NCBI GenBank assembly: GCA_024636935.1
Contig: JAGXGC010000012.1
Span: 33,214-97,213, forward strand
Source of the DNA: Sideroxydans sp.
GTDB taxonomy: Bacteria > Pseudomonadota > Gammaproteobacteria > Burkholderiales > Gallionellaceae
DNA length: 64,000 bases
Direction of reading: 5' to 3'
The notes below the pieces were generated by a model. The model had not been told where the DNA came from. It did no database searches and saw only the letters and a list, made by a program, of their open reading frames with translations. Both the position numbers and the translations under genes were made by a program. This document shows, one piece after another, positions 62,681-64,000 of the stretch; position 1 is the first letter of the stretch; every line of letters starts with the position of its first letter.

Positions 62681-64000
62681 GGTTCATCTGACAATTGCGT
62701 GGGTAAAAGCTAATCTACCGTCTTCGTTTTGGATGGGAGACGAGCGATGGAAAGCAAAGAACTGTACCGGCACTTGCTGGGGATAAACGAGCCTTGGACG
62801 GTAGAGCGTGTTGAACTGGACATGGCGCAAGGGCGAGTCGATGTGTACGTGAGTCATGCTAAGGGCGTGCGGTTTACCTGCCCGGAATGTGGGCAGGAGC
62901 ATCCTGTGTATGACCATTCTGCCGAACGGATCTGGCGGCACTTGGACAGTTGCCAATTCATGACCTACCTGCATGCCAGTCCGCCGCGCGTATCGTGCTC
63001 TGCGCATGGCGTTCGGCAAGCGCCCCTGCCATGGGCGGATGAAGGAAGCCGGTTTACCCATCTGTTCGAGGCGCTGGCGGTGAATGTGTTGCTGGCCGCT
63101 AATATCGAGCGTGCCGCAGGGTTGTTGCGCATCAGCTGGGATCAGGCGTGGCACCTGATGGAACGCGCCGTGTTGCGCGGACGTGCCGCCAAAGGAGATT
63201 CCTTGCCCAAGCAGATTGGCGTGGATGAGAAAGCCATCGCCAAGGGGCATCAGTACATGACACTGGTCTGCGATTTGGACAATGCGACGGTGGAATACGT
63301 TGGCGAGGGGCGCAAAGAGAGCAGCCTTGCTCCCTACTTCCAAGCCTTTGGTACGGAACGTTGCGATGGGATTGAAGCGATCAGCCTGGATATGTGGCCG
63401 GCCTTCATCAACGCCTGCCGAGAAGGCGTGCCGGAGGCGGATGACAAGATGGTGTTTGACCGCTTCCATATCATGCGCCATGTCGTTGAGGCTGTGGACA
63501 AGGTCAGGAAGCAGGAACACAAGGCGCTGATGAATGAAGGAGACACGACGTTGGTCAAGAGCAAATATCTGTGGCTGACCAATCCGTCCAACATGACTGA
63601 GCAAGCTAAAACGCGCTTCAAGGAACTGCAAAGCAGCGAGCTGAAGACCGGGCGGGCGTGGGCACTCAAGGAGGTATTGCGGGAGTTGTGGAGTTACACC
63701 TCTGCAGCTTGGGCGCTGAAGTTCTGGAAGCGATGGTACTTCTGGGCGACACATAGCCGCTTGCAGCCGATGATCGCTGCTGCGAAGTTGATTGCGCGGC
63801 ACTTGCCGAATGTGTTGACCTACTTCAAACATCGCATTACCAATGCTGTGGCGGAAGGGTTGAACTCAAAGATCGCTACTGTACAAAAACGGGCCTGTGG
63901 ATTCAGGAATCGTGACCATTTCAAGATCGCCATCTACTTCCACTGCGGTGGACTTGATCTGTATCCGGCTCAGGTTACCCACGGGAAAGTCGGATGAACC
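62681..64000 (+). mobile_element. Complete ISL3-family insertion sequence
   Basis: The element is bounded by imperfect 26-bp terminal inverted repeats. The left end begins GGTTCATCTGACAATTGCGT and the complement of the right end begins GGTTCATCCGACTTTCCCGT; 21 of 26 positions agree, including GTGGGTAA at the inner end. The length is 1320 bp with one transposase gene. The window ends exactly at the right tip, so the expected 8-bp target duplication on the right cannot be seen; the left flank is TATTTTTA (62673-62680), AT-rich as usual for ISL3 targets. Confidence 0.9.
62747..63997 (+). CDS. ISL3-family transposase
   Basis: A 416-residue DDE transposase. The N-terminal zinc finger is CPECGQEHPVYDH (Cys45, Cys48), a helix-turn-helix region follows, and the catalytic part shows IGVDEKAIAKGH, LDMWPAF and the end EGLNSKIATVQKRACGFRN. 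GGGAG lies 7 bases before the ATG; a TTG six codons upstream is an alternative. The stop lies within the right terminal repeat. The gene is intact, so the element could be active. Confidence 0.95.
   Translation: MESKELYRHLLGINEPWTVERVELDMAQGRVDVYVSHAKGVRFTCPECGQEHPVYDHSAERIWRHLDSCQFMTYLHASPPRVSCSAHGVRQAPLPWADEGSRFTHLFEALAVNVLLAANIERAAGLLRISWDQAWHLMERAVLRGRAAKGDSLPKQIGVDEKAIAKGHQYMTLVCDLDNATVEYVGEGRKESSLAPYFQAFGTERCDGIEAISLDMWPAFINACREGVPEADDKMVFDRFHIMRHVVEAVDKVRKQEHKALMNEGDTTLVKSKYLWLTNPSNMTEQAKTRFKELQSSELKTGRAWALKEVLRELWSYTSAAWALKFWKRWYFWATHSRLQPMIAAAKLIARHLPNVLTYFKHRITNAVAEGLNSKIATVQKRACGFRNRDHFKIAIYFHCGGLDLYPAQVTHGKVG

Noticed and set aside
62684..63832. Long open frame (382 codons) on the minus strand opposite the transposase
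   Set aside because: It is antisense to an intact ISL3 transposase with clear motifs, and its translation shows no domain; it is a mirror of the codon bias.
1..64000. CRISPR arrays, prophage genes or an integrative element spanning the window
   Set aside because: No regularly spaced repeats, no cas, integrase or phage structural genes were seen; apart from the terminal IS and REP-like repeat the gene order looks chromosomal.

Overview
The window reads as chromosomal DNA of a betaproteobacterium. Housekeeping gene orders (ribF-ileS-lspA-...-ispH; bamD divergent from rluD-pgeF), the fimT-pilVWXY1E minor pilin operon, the REP-like palindromes and codon usage all fit this. The density of O2-binding proteins (two small hemerythrins, a hemerythrin fused to HD-GYP, a truncated haemoglobin) and of c-di-GMP enzymes would suit a microaerophilic member of the Nitrosomonadales such as the Gallionellaceae. 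That placement is inference only; no rRNA gene is present. Nearly all the sequence is coding, mostly on the minus strand.

Layout. 1-782: end-truncated acyltransferase. 838-5106: MacAB-like tripartite export operon (adaptor, ATPase, two permeases). 5147-5222: tRNA-Thr(CGU). 5268-13205: type IV pilus minor pilin operon with a very large PilY1, followed by thiO. 13323-22092: the conserved ribF-ileS-lspA...ispH block. Where many relatives carry fkpB between lspA and ispH, it is interrupted by a four-gene stressosome-like module: a diguanylate cyclase, an RsbT-RsbX fusion, an RsbR-like protein and an RsbS-like protein. 22150-22913: two translationally coupled hemerythrins. 22910-27865: ZIP, CDF, rimO and YkgJ genes plus an MHS-type transporter. 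28028-30513: LpoB/COG3014/YcfL lipoprotein operon. 30521-34733: pgeF, rluD, bamD, nudix, and a DsbB/DsbA-like pair. 34806-43791: mixed accessory and envelope genes (J-domain protein, M48 protease, SH3 protein, CHASE2 cyclase, truncated globin, methyltransferase, mnmC, PilZ). 44034-50903: rsuA, a His-rich secreted protein, MFS, mscS, yaeQ, a tusE-bolA-grx4 operon, and the GAF/HD-GYP/hemerythrin protein. 51140-62581: nitroreductase, a FabMG-like protein, a FliD-like orphan, pepD, split GNAT/nitrilase genes, a PAS-GGDEF-EAL protein, small unknowns and a membrane GGEEF protein. 62681-64000: a complete ISL3-family insertion sequence whose right end coincides with the window edge.

How the genes may work together. 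Five proteins make, break or might bind c-di-GMP: two GGDEF/GGEEF cyclases, one GGDEF-EAL protein, one HD-GYP protein and one PilZ protein. Two of these are tied by sequence to possible sensory inputs: a stressosome partner-switching cassette, and a hemerythrin (O2/redox) domain. Type IV pili, encoded at the left, are a classic c-di-GMP target, so a surface-attachment circuit is a reasonable but untested reading. The most distinctive feature is the compact stressosome-to-cyclase operon at 14307-17571.
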